A stretch of 64,000 nucleotides of DNA, from assembly GCA_965200525.1 (NCBI GenBank), contig OZ241368.1:6200001-6264000 (forward strand), read 5' to 3'. Every line of letters starts with the position of its first letter. The stretch's first letter is position 1. Of the stretch, positions 51,507 to 60,603 are shown piece by piece. A program made the position numbers and the translations under genes. A model generated the notes under the pieces. That model did not search any database, was not told the origin of the DNA, and worked only from the letters and a program-made list of their open reading frames with translations. This stretch comes from JANNPJ01 sp965200525. GTDB taxonomy: Bacteria; Actinomycetota; Actinomycetes; Actinomycetales; Kineosporiaceae.

Positions 51507-54032
51507 ATGTTGAGAGTCACTGTTCGGGGCGTGTTCAGCCACAAGTTGCGCTTCCTGCTCACCGCTGTCGCCGTGATGCTCGGCGTGGCCCTGGTGGCGG
51601 GCACCTATGTGCTGACCGACAGCATCAGCAAGACGTTCGACGACCTGATCGTCCAGACCTCGGTCGGCACCGACGTGCAGGTGCGCGGGGTCGAGTCCGA
51701 GTCCAAGGACGCGAACGGCAACACCCTGCGCACGCCGTTGCCGATCTCCCTGCAGGATCAGCTCAAAACCGTGCCCGGGGTCGAGGCGGTGTCTCCCGAC
51801 CTGGCCGGCTCGGCCGTCCTGGTCGGCAGCAAGGGCACCGCGGTCCGTAACGGCGGGGCTCCGACGCTGGCCTTCCAGTGGGATCCGGCGAGCAAGATCA
51901 CCCACCTGATCAAGGGCCGGGGCGCCACCGCCGCGGGCGAGGTGGTGGTCGAGGAGGCCACCCTGAAGAAGTCCGGGCTGGCCGTGGGGGCACACACCCA
52001 GGCCCTGATCGGCAATCACCCCCAGCCGGTGACGATCGTCGGTGAGGTGTCACTCGACACCAGCATCGCCGGGGCCACCCTGGTGCTGGTGGACGACGCG
52101 ACGGCGCTGTCCGAATTCGCTCCCGACGGCAAGGTGCAGTCGTTCACCCTGACCGCCGACAGCGGGGTCAGCCAGGGCGACCTGCGCAAGCGGGTCAGCG
52201 CGGTGCTGCCCGGTGATGCCGAGGCGGTCACCGGCAAGACGGTCGGCGAGGAGACCAAGAAGCAGATCGACACGATTCTCGGTTTCATCTCGATCTTCCT
52301 GTTCGTGTTCGCGATCATCTCGCTGTTCGTCGGTGGCTTCATCATCGCCAACACGTTCTCCATGCTGGTCGCCCAGCGCACCCGGGAGCTGGCGCTGTTG
52401 CGGGCGATCGGGGCCTCCCGCGGCCAGGTGCTGCGGGTGGTCCTCGGGGAGGCCGGGTTGCTGGGCATCTTCGGTTCACTGCTCGGCCTCGGCGTCGGCA
52501 TCCTGCTCGCGCAGGGGCTGAAGGCCGTGTTCGGGGCGGCCGGGCTCGACATTGCCGGCGGGCTGCCGGTGCACACCCGCACGATCGTGGTCAGCCTGTT
52601 GATCGGCACGGTCGTGACCACGCTGTCGTCGGTGCTGCCGGCGGTCCGGGCCTCCCGGGTGGCGCCGATCGCGGCGCTGCGCGACGACGTCGTCGCCCCG
52701 GCCGGGGGCGTCTTCCGCCGTGGTCTGATCGGTGGCGTCATCGCGCTGGTCGGGCTGGTCGCCCTGGTGCCGGGCGTGACTCAGGACGACGTCAACTGGC
52801 CGCTGGTCGGGCTGGGCGCCGCCCTGCTCACCATCGGGCTGCTGGTCGCCGCACCGGCCACCACCCGGCCGGTGATCCGGATCGTGGCCTCGCCGTTCGT
52901 GCTGATCGCGGGCACGGTCGGCCGGCTGGCGCGGGAGAACTCGCTGCGCAACCCGCGGCGGACGGCGACCACGGCCAGCGCCCTGATGATCGGGCTGGCC
53001 CTGATGGCCGCGGTCTCGGTGATCGCGTCGTCGGCCAAGGCCAGCGTGGCCGACCTGGTCGACAGCCAGCTCACCGCTGACTACGTACTCAACGGCGGCG
53101 GGGTCGCCCAGATCCCGGTCACGGCGGCCGAGGCGGTGGCCAAACTGCCGAACGTCGGCTCGGTGGCCAGCGTGCGCACGGTCAACACCCGGATCGGCGA
53201 CCAGGGTTTCTCGGCCGTCGCCGGCGACCCGAAGGGCATCGCCGACAACGTGAAGCTCGAGGTCACGGCCGGCTCGCTCAGCTCGCTCGACTCCGGTCAG
53301 GTGCTGATCGCCCGGACCGTGGCCAAGAAGCAGGGCTGGAAGGTCGGCACCCAGTTGCCGACCGCGGTCGGGGCACTGAAGGCCCAGAGCCTCACCGTGG
53401 GCGGCATCTACGAGGACACCCAGGTGCTTGGCGGGCAGCTGATCGTGCCCGAGAAGCTGTACGACCAGGGGGTGCCGGCCGCCGTCCAGGGCGACTTCCT
53501 GGTCTACGTGAAGGCGAAGCCGGGGGCGAACCTGGCCCAGCTCCGCGACCAGCTGAATGCCGTGGTCAAGCCGTTCCTGGTGGTCTCGGTCCAGGACGGC
53601 GACGAGTTCACCAGCTCGCAGGCGAGCTCGGTCAACGGTCTGCTGACCGTGATCTACGCCCTGCTGGCTCTGAGCGTGGTGATCGCCGTCCTCGGCATCA
53701 TCAACACGCTGGCGCTGTCGGTGTTCGAGCGGACCCGGGAGATCGGGTTGCTGCGGGCGATCGGGATGACCCGCCGCAAGCTGCGGCGGATGATCACGAT
53801 CGAGTCGGTCAGCACGGCCGTGTTCGGGGCCGTGCTGGGCGCGGTGCTCGGGCTGGTGCTCGGGATCGCCGTCCAGCACGGGCTGCGCACTCAGGGGCTG
53901 AGCGTGCTCTCCATCCCGTGGATGGCGCTGATCATCGTGCTGATCGCGTCGGCCCTGGCCGGGATGGTGGCCGCCGTGCTGCCGGCTTGGCGGGCGGCCC
54001 GGCTCGACGTCCTCAAGGCGATCGCCGACTGA
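51507..54032 (+). CDS. ABC transporter permease, FtsX/MacB type (duplicated)
   Basis: 841 residues. It is a fused duplicate: each half has an extracytoplasmic MacB-like domain and FtsX helices. The first FtsX core is near 255-390 (RTRELALLRAIGASRGQVLR) and the second near 720-835 (FERTREIGLLRAIGMTRRKL). Two extra helices join the halves. With the ATPase it would power export or mechanically work on surface substrates; the substrate is unknown. A strong terminator follows. Confidence 0.9.
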   Translation: MLRVTVRGVFSHKLRFLLTAVAVMLGVALVAGTYVLTDSISKTFDDLIVQTSVGTDVQVRGVESESKDANGNTLRTPLPISLQDQLKTVPGVEAVSPDLAGSAVLVGSKGTAVRNGGAPTLAFQWDPASKITHLIKGRGATAAGEVVVEEATLKKSGLAVGAHTQALIGNHPQPVTIVGEVSLDTSIAGATLVLVDDATALSEFAPDGKVQSFTLTADSGVSQGDLRKRVSAVLPGDAEAVTGKTVGEETKKQIDTILGFISIFLFVFAIISLFVGGFIIANTFSMLVAQRTRELALLRAIGASRGQVLRVVLGEAGLLGIFGSLLGLGVGILLAQGLKAVFGAAGLDIAGGLPVHTRTIVVSLLIGTVVTTLSSVLPAVRASRVAPIAALRDDVVAPAGGVFRRGLIGGVIALVGLVALVPGVTQDDVNWPLVGLGAALLTIGLLVAAPATTRPVIRIVASPFVLIAGTVGRLARENSLRNPRRTATTASALMIGLALMAAVSVIASSAKASVADLVDSQLTADYVLNGGGVAQIPVTAAEAVAKLPNVGSVASVRTVNTRIGDQGFSAVAGDPKGIADNVKLEVTAGSLSSLDSGQVLIARTVAKKQGWKVGTQLPTAVGALKAQSLTVGGIYEDTQVLGGQLIVPEKLYDQGVPAAVQGDFLVYVKAKPGANLAQLRDQLNAVVKPFLVVSVQDGDEFTSSQASSVNGLLTVIYALLALSVVIAVLGIINTLALSVFERTREIGLLRAIGMTRRKLRRMITIESVSTAVFGAVLGAVLGLVLGIAVQHGLRTQGLSVLSIPWMALIIVLIASALAGMVAAVLPAWRAARLDVLKAIAD

Positions 54033-54051
54033 AACGCTGGTCGGCGATCGC

Positions 54052-54099
54052 ACGGAGCTGAGTTCGGCCGGCGGAGGGGCCGGCCGAACTCAGCTCCGT
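54052..54099. terminator. Terminator after the ABC operon
   Basis: A perfect 21-bp stem (54052-54072 with its complement at 54079-54099) and a 6-base loop GGAGGG. It sits between converging genes. Confidence 0.88.
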
Positions 54100-54153
54100 T
54101 CGTCACCGCGAGACGTGACAGCGCCCCGGGTTGAAGGAGCGCTGGTGGGCAGT

Positions 54154-54852
54154 TCAGCCGGTGATCAGGGCGGCGAGGTCGGCCGCGGTCCAGCCGCTGA
54201 GCGTCGTGATCACGGTCCGGCCGGCCGCCGGTGGGATCGGGATCATGTGCTCGACGGCCAGCACCGGCACCTGGGCCGCCTCGGCCGAGCTGACCCCGGT
54301 CAGGCTGTCCTCGATGGCCACACACCGGTGCGGCGCGACCCCGAGCCGCTCGGCCGCGGTCAGGTACGGCTCCGGGTGCGGTTTTCCGTGGGTGACGTCG
54401 TCCCCGGCCACCACGGTCTGGAACGACCCGGCCGGCAAGGTCTCGATGATCGCCTGGGCCAGGCTCTGGTACGACATCGTGACCAGGGCGCAGGGCACGC
54501 CCGCGGCCCGCAGTTCGGCCAGCAGCTCGCGAGCTCCGGGGCGCCACGGGATGTGGACCCGGCACCGGGCGATCACCCGGTCGAGCAGGCGGTCGATGAT
54601 CTCGGTGGCCGACAGGGTGACGCCGCCGTTGTCCCGGATGTAGTTGGCCGACACGATCAGGTCGTTGCCGACGAGGTTGTGGGCGTGCTCGTTGCTCCAG
54701 GTGCCGCCGTACTCAGCGACCAGCGCGTACTCCTCCTCGATCCAGTACGGCTCGGTGTCGACGAGGGTGCCGTCCATGTCCCACAGGACGGCGTCCGGAA
54801 CGGCCCGCGGCGGGGCCGACGGTGACTGCTCGGTCTCAGGTGTGATCGTCAC
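54154..54852 (-). CDS. HAD-family hydrolase (phosphatase/phosphoglucomutase-like)
   Basis: 232 residues. HAD motif I is LWDMDGTLVDTEP, motif II TMSYQS, motif III with Lys is HGKPHPEPY and motif IV is CVAIEDSLTGV. This is the beta-phosphoglucomutase/phosphatase subclass with a helical cap. The substrate is unknown. The start is GTG 54852; no strong ribosome site is seen. Confidence 0.85.
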   Translation of the reverse strand: MTITPETEQSPSAPPRAVPDAVLWDMDGTLVDTEPYWIEEEYALVAEYGGTWSNEHAHNLVGNDLIVSANYIRDNGGVTLSATEIIDRLLDRVIARCRVHIPWRPGARELLAELRAAGVPCALVTMSYQSLAQAIIETLPAGSFQTVVAGDDVTHGKPHPEPYLTAAERLGVAPHRCVAIEDSLTGVSSAEAAQVPVLAVEHMIPIPPAAGRTVITTLSGWTAADLAALITG

Positions 54853-55077
54853 CGGTTGACGTACTTCGCCTCGGAATGGGCGGTCACCGTCGGAAAGACA
54901 CTGGTTCCATTACGGTACGTCGCAAGGCGATCACACATCGTCAGCTCGCCAGGAGAAGCAGGAAGAGGTCACCGGCCGAAGTCTAGAGCGTCGGCGGCGA
55001 GGGGGTCCGACGCGCCCGTAGGCTGGGGGACGGGCGGTGGACTCATCGCCGACCACAAGAGTGAGCGAGGAGAAGGC

Positions 55078-55965
55078 GTGAGTGAGCTGTCTGGAGTGCC
55101 GCCCCTGCGGGACCCCGTGATGGTGGCTGCCTTCGAGGGCTGGAATGACGCCGGCGAGGCAGCCAGCGGCGCGGTGGCTCACCTCGAACGGGTCTGGGGT
55201 GCGCAGTCGGTGGGCGAGCTCGACCCGGAGGAGTACCACGACTTCCAGGTGAACCGGCCGACGATCAGCGTGGACGAGGACGGCAAGCGGCAGATCGCCT
55301 GGCCGACCACCCGCCTGTTCTGGGCCCGGCCGCCAGGGTCGAACCGGGACGTCGTCATCGTGCGCGGTATCGAGCCCTCGATGCGCTGGCAGAAATTCAC
55401 CCGCGAGGTGTTGCGGTTCGCCGACCAGTTGCAGGTCGGCACCCTGATCACGCTGGGGGCGTTGCTGGCCGACGTGCCCCACACCCGGCCGATCCCGGTG
55501 ACCAGCACCAGCGAGGACGAGGAACTGCTCAGCCGGCTGGCCATCGAACCGTCCCGGTACGAGGGCCCGACCGGCATCGTCGGCGTGCTGCAGGAGTACG
55601 CCGGCAAGGCCGGTCTGCCCAGCCTGTCCCTGTGGGCCGCGGTGCCGCACTACGTGGGCCAGTCGCCGTCCCCCAAGGCGACCATGGCCCTGCTGCGCCG
55701 GGTCGAGGAGATGCTCGACGTCACCGTCCCACTGGGCGACCTGCCCGAGGACGCCCGGGCCTGGGAGCGCGGCGTCGACGAACTGGCCGAGGACGACACC
55801 GAGATCGGCGAGTACGTGCGCCAGCTCGAGCAGGCCAAGGACACGGCCGACCTGCCCGAGGCCAGCGGCGAGGCGATCGCGCAGGAGTTCGAGCGGTACC
55901 TGCGCCGGCGCGACGACGACGGCGGTGGCCCGGCGCGGCCGCCGGGCCGGATGCCCGGCTCCTGA
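55078..55965 (+). CDS. PAC2 family protein
   Basis: 295 residues. MVAAFEGWNDAGEAASGAVAH and TLITLGALLADVPHTRPIPV are PAC2 hallmarks, and GPTGIVGVLQEYAGKAGL follows. Actinobacteria often have this gene near mshC and the proteasome genes (Rv2125 type). Its eukaryotic namesake assists proteasome assembly, but the bacterial role is unproven. GAGGAG lies 6-11 bases before GTG 55078, so this message has a leader, unlike many neighbours. Confidence 0.85.
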   Translation: MSELSGVPPLRDPVMVAAFEGWNDAGEAASGAVAHLERVWGAQSVGELDPEEYHDFQVNRPTISVDEDGKRQIAWPTTRLFWARPPGSNRDVVIVRGIEPSMRWQKFTREVLRFADQLQVGTLITLGALLADVPHTRPIPVTSTSEDEELLSRLAIEPSRYEGPTGIVGVLQEYAGKAGLPSLSLWAAVPHYVGQSPSPKATMALLRRVEEMLDVTVPLGDLPEDARAWERGVDELAEDDTEIGEYVRQLEQAKDTADLPEASGEAIAQEFERYLRRRDDDGGGPARPPGRMPGS

Positions 55966-55989
55966 ACGAGTTGTTCCCCGAACGTGAAC

Positions 55990-56041
55990 TGATCGGTGTA
56001 CCGAATTGGTGGTGATAACCACCAATTCGGTACACCGATCA
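55990..56041. repeat. Perfect 24-bp inverted repeat with GATA loop
   Basis: Left arm 55990-56013, loop GATA, right arm 56018-56041, all 24 pairs matching. It lies between converging PAC2 and mshC genes. It is less GC-rich than its surroundings and has no T run. It can act as a terminator or be a small palindromic insertion. Confidence 0.75.
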
Positions 56042-56066
56042 ATTCGTGCGGCCGGCTCGGGGTGAA

Positions 56067-56102
56067 GCCGGCTCAGAGGCGGACGCCGGCTCAGAGGCGG
56101 AC
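56067..56102. repeat. Tandem 18-bp repeat spanning the mshC stop codon
   Basis: GCCGGCTCAGAGGCGGAC occurs twice in a row. One copy covers the mshC stop (56091-56093). The other supplies a second in-frame stop 18 bases downstream. Confidence 0.8.
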
Positions 56103-57347
56103 GCCGAGCAGAGCGTCCAGGGTGCGGGCCACCACGCCGGGGGCTCCGGGCTGAGTGCCGCCCCGGGTGAGCTGCTCGTCGGCCCAGCGGTCGACCACGA
56201 CCAGGGCCGCGGCGGCGTTCAGGTCGTCGGACAGGGCCTCCCGGACCCGCTCCAGCACCGGTTCGGCGTCCGGCCCCTGCTCCCGCGACAGGGCGCCGCG
56301 CCAGCGTTCCAGGCGGGCCTGAGCGGTGGCCAGCACCTCGTCGGTCCAGTCCCAGTCGCTGCGGTAGTGGTGCGCGAGGATGGCCAGCCGGATCGCGGCC
56401 GGCTCCACCCCGGCCTCGCGCAGCTTGGACACAAAAACCAGGTTGCCCCGCGACTTGCTCATCTTCTCGCCGTCCAGCCGGACCATGCCGGCGTGGGCGT
56501 AGGCCCGCGCGAACGGCCACTTGCCGGTCAGCACGTGGGCGTGGGCGGCGCTCATCTCGTGGTGCGGGAAGGCCAGGTCGCTGCCGCCGCCCTGGACGTC
56601 GAATGCCATGCCCAGGTGCTCCAGGGCGATCGTGCTGCATTCGATGTGCCAGCCGGGCCGCCCGGCCGCCAGCGAACGGCCGTCCCAGGACGGCTCCCCG
56701 GCCCGGGCCACCCGCCACATCAGCGGGTCCAGCGGGTGCTGCTTGCCGGGGCGGTCCGGATCGCCGCCCCGCTCGGCGAAGGTCTCGCGCATCTGGGCCT
56801 CGTCCAGGCCGGCCACCGCGCCGAACCGGGCATCGGAGGTGACGTCGAAGTAGACGTCGGCGGCCCCGGCGGTCTCGGCGTCAGGGGTGTCGACCCGGTA
56901 GGCGTGGCCGGCCTCCAGGAGCTGCTCGACCGCGTCCACGACCAGCGGGATCGCCTCGACCGCGCCGAGGTACACGTGGGGGGCCATGACGCCCAGGGCG
57001 GCCATGTCGTCGACGTAGCGGGCGGTCTCCCGGTCGGCCAGGGCCCGCCAGTTGTCGCCGGTCTCGGCCGCGCGCACCAGCAGCGGGTCGTCGATGTCGG
57101 TCACGTTCTGCACGTAGAGCACCTCGTGACCGCCGTCCAGCCAGGCCCGGTGCAGCAGGTCGAAGGCGACGTAGGTGGCCGCGTGACCCATGTGGGTGGC
57201 GTCGTAGGGGGTGATCCCGCAGACGTACATCCGGGCCTGCGGGCCGGGCGCGGTCGCGACCGTGGCTCCGGCCGAGGTGTCGAAGATGCGGACCGGAAGG
57301 CCGGTGCCGGGCAGGGCGGGAACAGCAGGCGAGGGCCACGAGATCAC
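56091..57347 (-). CDS. mshC: Cysteine-glucosaminylinositol ligase MshC
   Basis: 418 residues. It joins cysteine to GlcN-inositol in mycothiol synthesis. The cysteinyl-tRNA-synthetase-like fold has zinc Cys43 in YVCGITPYDATHMGHA (which holds the HMGH signature), WHIECSTIALEHLG and the KMSKS loop. It lacks the anticodon domain of CysS, which gives MshC its short length. GTG 57347 has TAGAGT 7 bases upstream, a likely leaderless message. Confidence 0.93.
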   Translation of the reverse strand: MISWPSPAVPALPGTGLPVRIFDTSAGATVATAPGPQARMYVCGITPYDATHMGHAATYVAFDLLHRAWLDGGHEVLYVQNVTDIDDPLLVRAAETGDNWRALADRETARYVDDMAALGVMAPHVYLGAVEAIPLVVDAVEQLLEAGHAYRVDTPDAETAGAADVYFDVTSDARFGAVAGLDEAQMRETFAERGGDPDRPGKQHPLDPLMWRVARAGEPSWDGRSLAAGRPGWHIECSTIALEHLGMAFDVQGGGSDLAFPHHEMSAAHAHVLTGKWPFARAYAHAGMVRLDGEKMSKSRGNLVFVSKLREAGVEPAAIRLAILAHHYRSDWDWTDEVLATAQARLERWRGALSREQGPDAEPVLERVREALSDDLNAAAALVVVDRWADEQLTRGGTQPGAPGVVARTLDALLGVRL

Positions 57348-57400
57348 GGTGGCGACTCTAACCGACGCCCGTGATCAAGACTCGCTGGTGGTCGGCCGGC

Positions 57401-57460
57401 GGGCGCGAGCTCAGAATGACGGGCGCGAGCTCAGAACGACGGGCTCGCGCTCAGAACGGG
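57401..57460. repeat. Three 20-bp tandem repeats spanning the SCO1664-type stop codon
   Basis: GGGCGCGAGCTCAGAAYGAC at 57401 and 57421, then a divergent third copy at 57441. Each contains TCA (TGA on the minus strand) at 57411, 57431 and 57451. The 20-base period places these stops in three different frames. Confidence 0.8.
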
Positions 57461-58359
57461 GGCCAGGGAATCGCCGGCCAGCCGTCGGGCGGCTCCGGGA
57501 ACCGGCCGCGGCGCAGCAGCTGGGCGGCCCGGCGGACGGTCCGGGCGATCTCCGACGGGGAGAGCAGCTCCGCCAGGTCGGTCCGCAGGGTGCTGTCGCC
57601 GGTCAGGTCGGCGACCAGTCGGTCCAGAACTTCGCGGGCCTCGGCGCCGAGCCGGTCACCGGCCCAGCCCCACAGAACCGTGCGCAGCTTGTCGTCGACG
57701 TTGAAGGTCAGGCCGTGGTCGACGCCGTAGATGGCGCCACCGGCGTGCCGCAGGATGTGCCCACCTTTGCGGTCGGTGTTGTTGGTCACAGCGTCGAACA
57801 GGGCCATCCGGCGCAGCGTGGGGTCGTCGGCATGGGCCAGGACCACCGGGCGGCCGTCGCGGCCCTCGGCGTCCAGCACGTGCAGCCAGCCCTTCGGCAT
57901 CCGGTTCGGCGCGACAACGTCGACCACCCCGGCGCCGAGCTCGCCCATCATCGGCTCGGCCGACAGCGGCAGCCCGCCCAGGCCGAGCGGCCCGTCCGCG
58001 GCCACGTCACCGTACCTGCCGCCGTCGCCGGTGACCCACCACTGCACGCTGCCCAGCCCGAACGGCCCCTCGCGCAGGACCGTCGGGGGGACGACGCCCA
58101 GCCCGGTCGCAGCGGACACCCGGTAGGCCGCGACCTCGCGCCGGGCCAGGGTGCGGGCCGGAAAGTCCCAGAGCGGCTTCTCCCCCGCCGCCGGCTTGTA
58201 CACGCAGCCGGTGGCGACCCCGTCCAGCGTGGCCACGGCGTACAGGGTGGCGTTGCTGGCGTCGGTCAGCCGCCCGTGGATCTCCAGCTCGCCCTCGGAC
58301 AGCAGGGCCAGCAGGTCGGCCTCGGGTGGCAGCGCCGGTGGCTGCGGGCCGGTGCTCAG
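57451..58359 (-). CDS. SCO1664-family protein (PI3/4-kinase-like fold), CTG start suspected
   Basis: About 302 residues. CVYKPAAGEKPLWDF carries a likely ATP-binding Lys. DAVTNNTDRKGGHIL and IYGVDHGLTFN resemble the catalytic loop and metal Asp of PI3/4-kinase and HipA-like kinases. No ATG, GTG or TTG lies near the expected N-terminus; a CTG at 58357-58359 overlaps the DUF3090 stop as CTGA, the position a coupled start would take. It forms the conserved actinobacterial trio with the phosphatase and DUF3090 genes. The substrate is unknown. Confidence 0.75.
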   Translation of the reverse strand: MSTGPQPPALPPEADLLALLSEGELEIHGRLTDASNATLYAVATLDGVATGCVYKPAAGEKPLWDFPARTLARREVAAYRVSAATGLGVVPPTVLREGPFGLGSVQWWVTGDGGRYGDVAADGPLGLGGLPLSAEPMMGELGAGVVDVVAPNRMPKGWLHVLDAEGRDGRPVVLAHADDPTLRRMALFDAVTNNTDRKGGHILRHAGGAIYGVDHGLTFNVDDKLRTVLWGWAGDRLGAEAREVLDRLVADLTGDSTLRTDLAELLSPSEIARTVRRAAQLLRRGRFPEPPDGWPAIPWPPF

Positions 58360-58922
58360 CGCCGGTATCCGTTGGCCCGCGGGCAGATGTGGCCCTCGGG
58401 GTCGAGCGGGTTGCCGCAGAACGGGCAGGGTGGGCGGCCGGCCGAGACCACGGCCAGGGCTCGCTTGGCGAACGCCCGGGCCGCCGCTCCGGCCAGCGAG
58501 ACCCGCAGCACCGAGCCCTCGGCCTCGTCGTCGGCGTCCGGCAGGTCCTCCTCGTCGTCGGCGGCCGGGTCGCCGGCCTCGAAGCACTCGATGACCACCC
58601 GCTCGAGGTCGCCGTCCCAGGCCAGGCTCATGGTGCCGACCCGGAACTCCTCCTCGATCGGGGTGTCCAGCGGGGCGGTGTCCTCGGCCGCCACCGGGGC
58701 CAGGGCGGGCACGCTGACCGCCCCCGCGGCGCGGCGCAACACTTCGTCGAGCAGCTCGTCGACCCGCTCGGCCAGCACCGACACCTGCTGCTTCTCCAGC
58801 TGGACGGTGGTCACCCGGGTTCCGGAACGGGCCTGGAGGAAGAACGTGCGGCCCCCCGGTTGCCCGGTCGTACCGGCCACGAACCGTTCCGGCGGGTCGT
58901 ATTCGTACACCTGACGCGGCAT
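58356..58922 (-). CDS. DUF3090 family protein
   Basis: 188 residues. It begins PRQVYEYDPPERFVAGTTGQ and ends with a CxxC pair, PPCPFCGNPLDPEGHICPRA, suggesting zinc. FFLQARSGTRVTTVQLEKQQ is a conserved strand region. No function is known. TAGGGT (58931-58936) lies 8 bases before the ATG and inside the end of the phosphatase gene, so it may have its own promoter. It is the middle gene of the conserved trio. Confidence 0.82.
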   Translation of the reverse strand: MPRQVYEYDPPERFVAGTTGQPGGRTFFLQARSGTRVTTVQLEKQQVSVLAERVDELLDEVLRRAAGAVSVPALAPVAAEDTAPLDTPIEEEFRVGTMSLAWDGDLERVVIECFEAGDPAADDEEDLPDADDEAEGSVLRVSLAGAAARAFAKRALAVVSAGRPPCPFCGNPLDPEGHICPRANGYRR

Positions 58923-58933
58923 GGTCAACGACC

Positions 58934-59719
58934 CTATGTCGTTCCGGCGGTGACTGCCGAACCGCTCGCCGTCACGCCGGCCGAACCGCCCACCACGGCA
59001 TCCGACGACGCGGGGTCGGCGGCCCCCCGGGAACGGCGTTTCCGCCCCGGAACCGGGGCCAGAGCGGCCAGATCGGTGCCGGAGTCGTTGATCCGGACCG
59101 CGAACGGCCGCAGTGGTGTGAAGCGAATCACAGAGACCGAGCAGGGGTCGACGACCAGCCGCTGGAACTGGTCCAGGTGCATGCCGAGAGCGTCGGCCAG
59201 AATCGCCTTGATCACGTCGCCGTGCGAGACGGCCAGCCAGACGGCGTCGGGCCCGTGCTCGTCCGCGACCCGGGTGTCGTACTCCCGGATCGCGCTCACC
59301 GCCCGGACCTGCATCGACAACATCGACTCGCCGTCCGGGCCGGGAAACACCGCCGCCGACGGATGGGCTTGGACGACGCGCCACAGCGGCTCCTTGGCCA
59401 GGTCCTTGAGCGCCTTGCCGGTCCAGTCGCCGTAGTGGCACTCCCCGAGCCGGACGTCCGAGAGCAGCTCGGGACGGCGCCGCGCCTTGGTGCGGCTCTT
59501 CTCGGGGCGGACGGCGAGCAGGGCCGTGGCGGTCTCCTGGCACCGTTGCAGCGGGCTGGCCACCGCCAGTGCGAGCGGCAACGGGGCCAGCCGGGTGGCC
59601 AGGGCGACGGCCTGGGCCCGGCCGGAGTCGTCCAGGCCGACGCCGGGGGTCCAGCCGGCCAGCACGCCGCCGGCGTTGGCGGCGGTCCGGCCGTGGCGTA
59701 CGAGCAGCACGGTGGGCAC
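58934..59719 (-). CDS. Histidine phosphatase family protein (MSMEG_4193 type)
   Basis: 261 residues. The catalytic His is in LLVRHGRTAANA, and the second His is in WLAVSHGDVIKAIL. The remaining family residues PLQRCQET and LGECHYGDWTG are present. A disordered Ser/Ala tail follows from about residue 225. It dephosphorylates a small molecule. In actinobacteria this subfamily leads the trio with DUF3090 and SCO1664. TAGGCT is 6 bases before GTG 59719. Confidence 0.85.
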   Translation of the reverse strand: MPTVLLVRHGRTAANAGGVLAGWTPGVGLDDSGRAQAVALATRLAPLPLALAVASPLQRCQETATALLAVRPEKSRTKARRRPELLSDVRLGECHYGDWTGKALKDLAKEPLWRVVQAHPSAAVFPGPDGESMLSMQVRAVSAIREYDTRVADEHGPDAVWLAVSHGDVIKAILADALGMHLDQFQRLVVDPCSVSVIRFTPLRPFAVRINDSGTDLAALAPVPGRKRRSRGAADPASSDAVVGGSAGVTASGSAVTAGTT

Positions 59720-59745
59720 CGCCGAAGCCTACGGCGCCGGAGTTC

Positions 59746-60603
59746 TCAGGTGGCGGTCAGGGTGCCGGCCAGCAGCAGCACGATGACGGCCAGCCCGGCG
59801 ATCACCCGGTAGGGCACGAACACGCTCAGCGGGTAGCGGGCCACCAGCTTCAGCAGCCAGGCGATCGAGAAGTAGGCCACCAGGAACGAGATGAACGTGC
59901 CGACGGCGAGCTGGCCCCAGCCGACCACGCTGGTGTCGATGTCCTTGAGCTCGACCAGTCCGGCCGCGGTCAGCGCCGGGATGGCCAGGAAGAACGACAG
60001 CCGGGTGGCGGCCACCCGGGTGGCCCCGAGCAGCAGGCCGCCCGAGATGGTGGCTCCGGACCGGGAGACACCCGGCACCAGGGCCGCGCACTGCATCGCC
60101 CCGATGATCAGCACCTGCTTGAGCGTTAGCTCCTCCTCGTTGAGCTTCTGGCTGGGCTCGCGCTCGGCGTACCAGATCACCGCGCTCCACAGGATGAGGG
60201 CGGCCCCGACCACGTAGAGGTTGCGCAGCGGCCCCTCGATCAGCGGCTTGAGGGCCAGGCCGACCACGGCGATCGGGATCGAGCCGGCGATCACGTACCA
60301 AGCGAAGCGGTAGTCCGGGTTGTCCCGCCCGTCCCGCCCGACGTGCCGCCCGCTGCCCGAGCGCAGCCCCCGGACCCAGGCCAGGGCCAGCCGGGCGATG
60401 TCGGAACGGAAGTACAGGAAGGTGGCGATGATCGCGCCGAACTGGATGATCGCGGTGAACGCGGTCACCGCCGGGTCGTCGATCTTGATGTCCAGCAGGC
60501 CCTCGACCACAGTGAGGTGCCCGGTGCTGGAGACCGGCAGGAATTCGGTGAGCCCCTCGACCACCCCGAGGATGACGGCGTCGACGTATCCGAGCGAGCT
60601 CAT
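59746..60603 (-). CDS. uppP: Undecaprenyl-diphosphatase UppP (BacA)
   Basis: 285 residues, about eight hydrophobic segments. The first catalytic region GVVEGLTEFLPVSSTGH and the second VPGVSRSGATISG are intact. It recycles undecaprenyl diphosphate for cell-wall synthesis and gives bacitracin tolerance. Its ATG overlaps the stop of the LLM gene (ATGA), so it is read from that gene's transcript. Confidence 0.94.
   Translation of the reverse strand: MSSLGYVDAVILGVVEGLTEFLPVSSTGHLTVVEGLLDIKIDDPAVTAFTAIIQFGAIIATFLYFRSDIARLALAWVRGLRSGSGRHVGRDGRDNPDYRFAWYVIAGSIPIAVVGLALKPLIEGPLRNLYVVGAALILWSAVIWYAEREPSQKLNEEELTLKQVLIIGAMQCAALVPGVSRSGATISGGLLLGATRVAATRLSFFLAIPALTAAGLVELKDIDTSVVGWGQLAVGTFISFLVAYFSIAWLLKLVARYPLSVFVPYRVIAGLAVIVLLLAGTLTAT

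Noticed and set aside
57401..57460. Possible CRISPR array
   Set aside because: Three directly adjoining 20-bp copies without spacers and no cas genes; these are simple tandem repeats at a gene end. The RecB/Cas4-like nuclease nearby belongs to a conserved housekeeping block.
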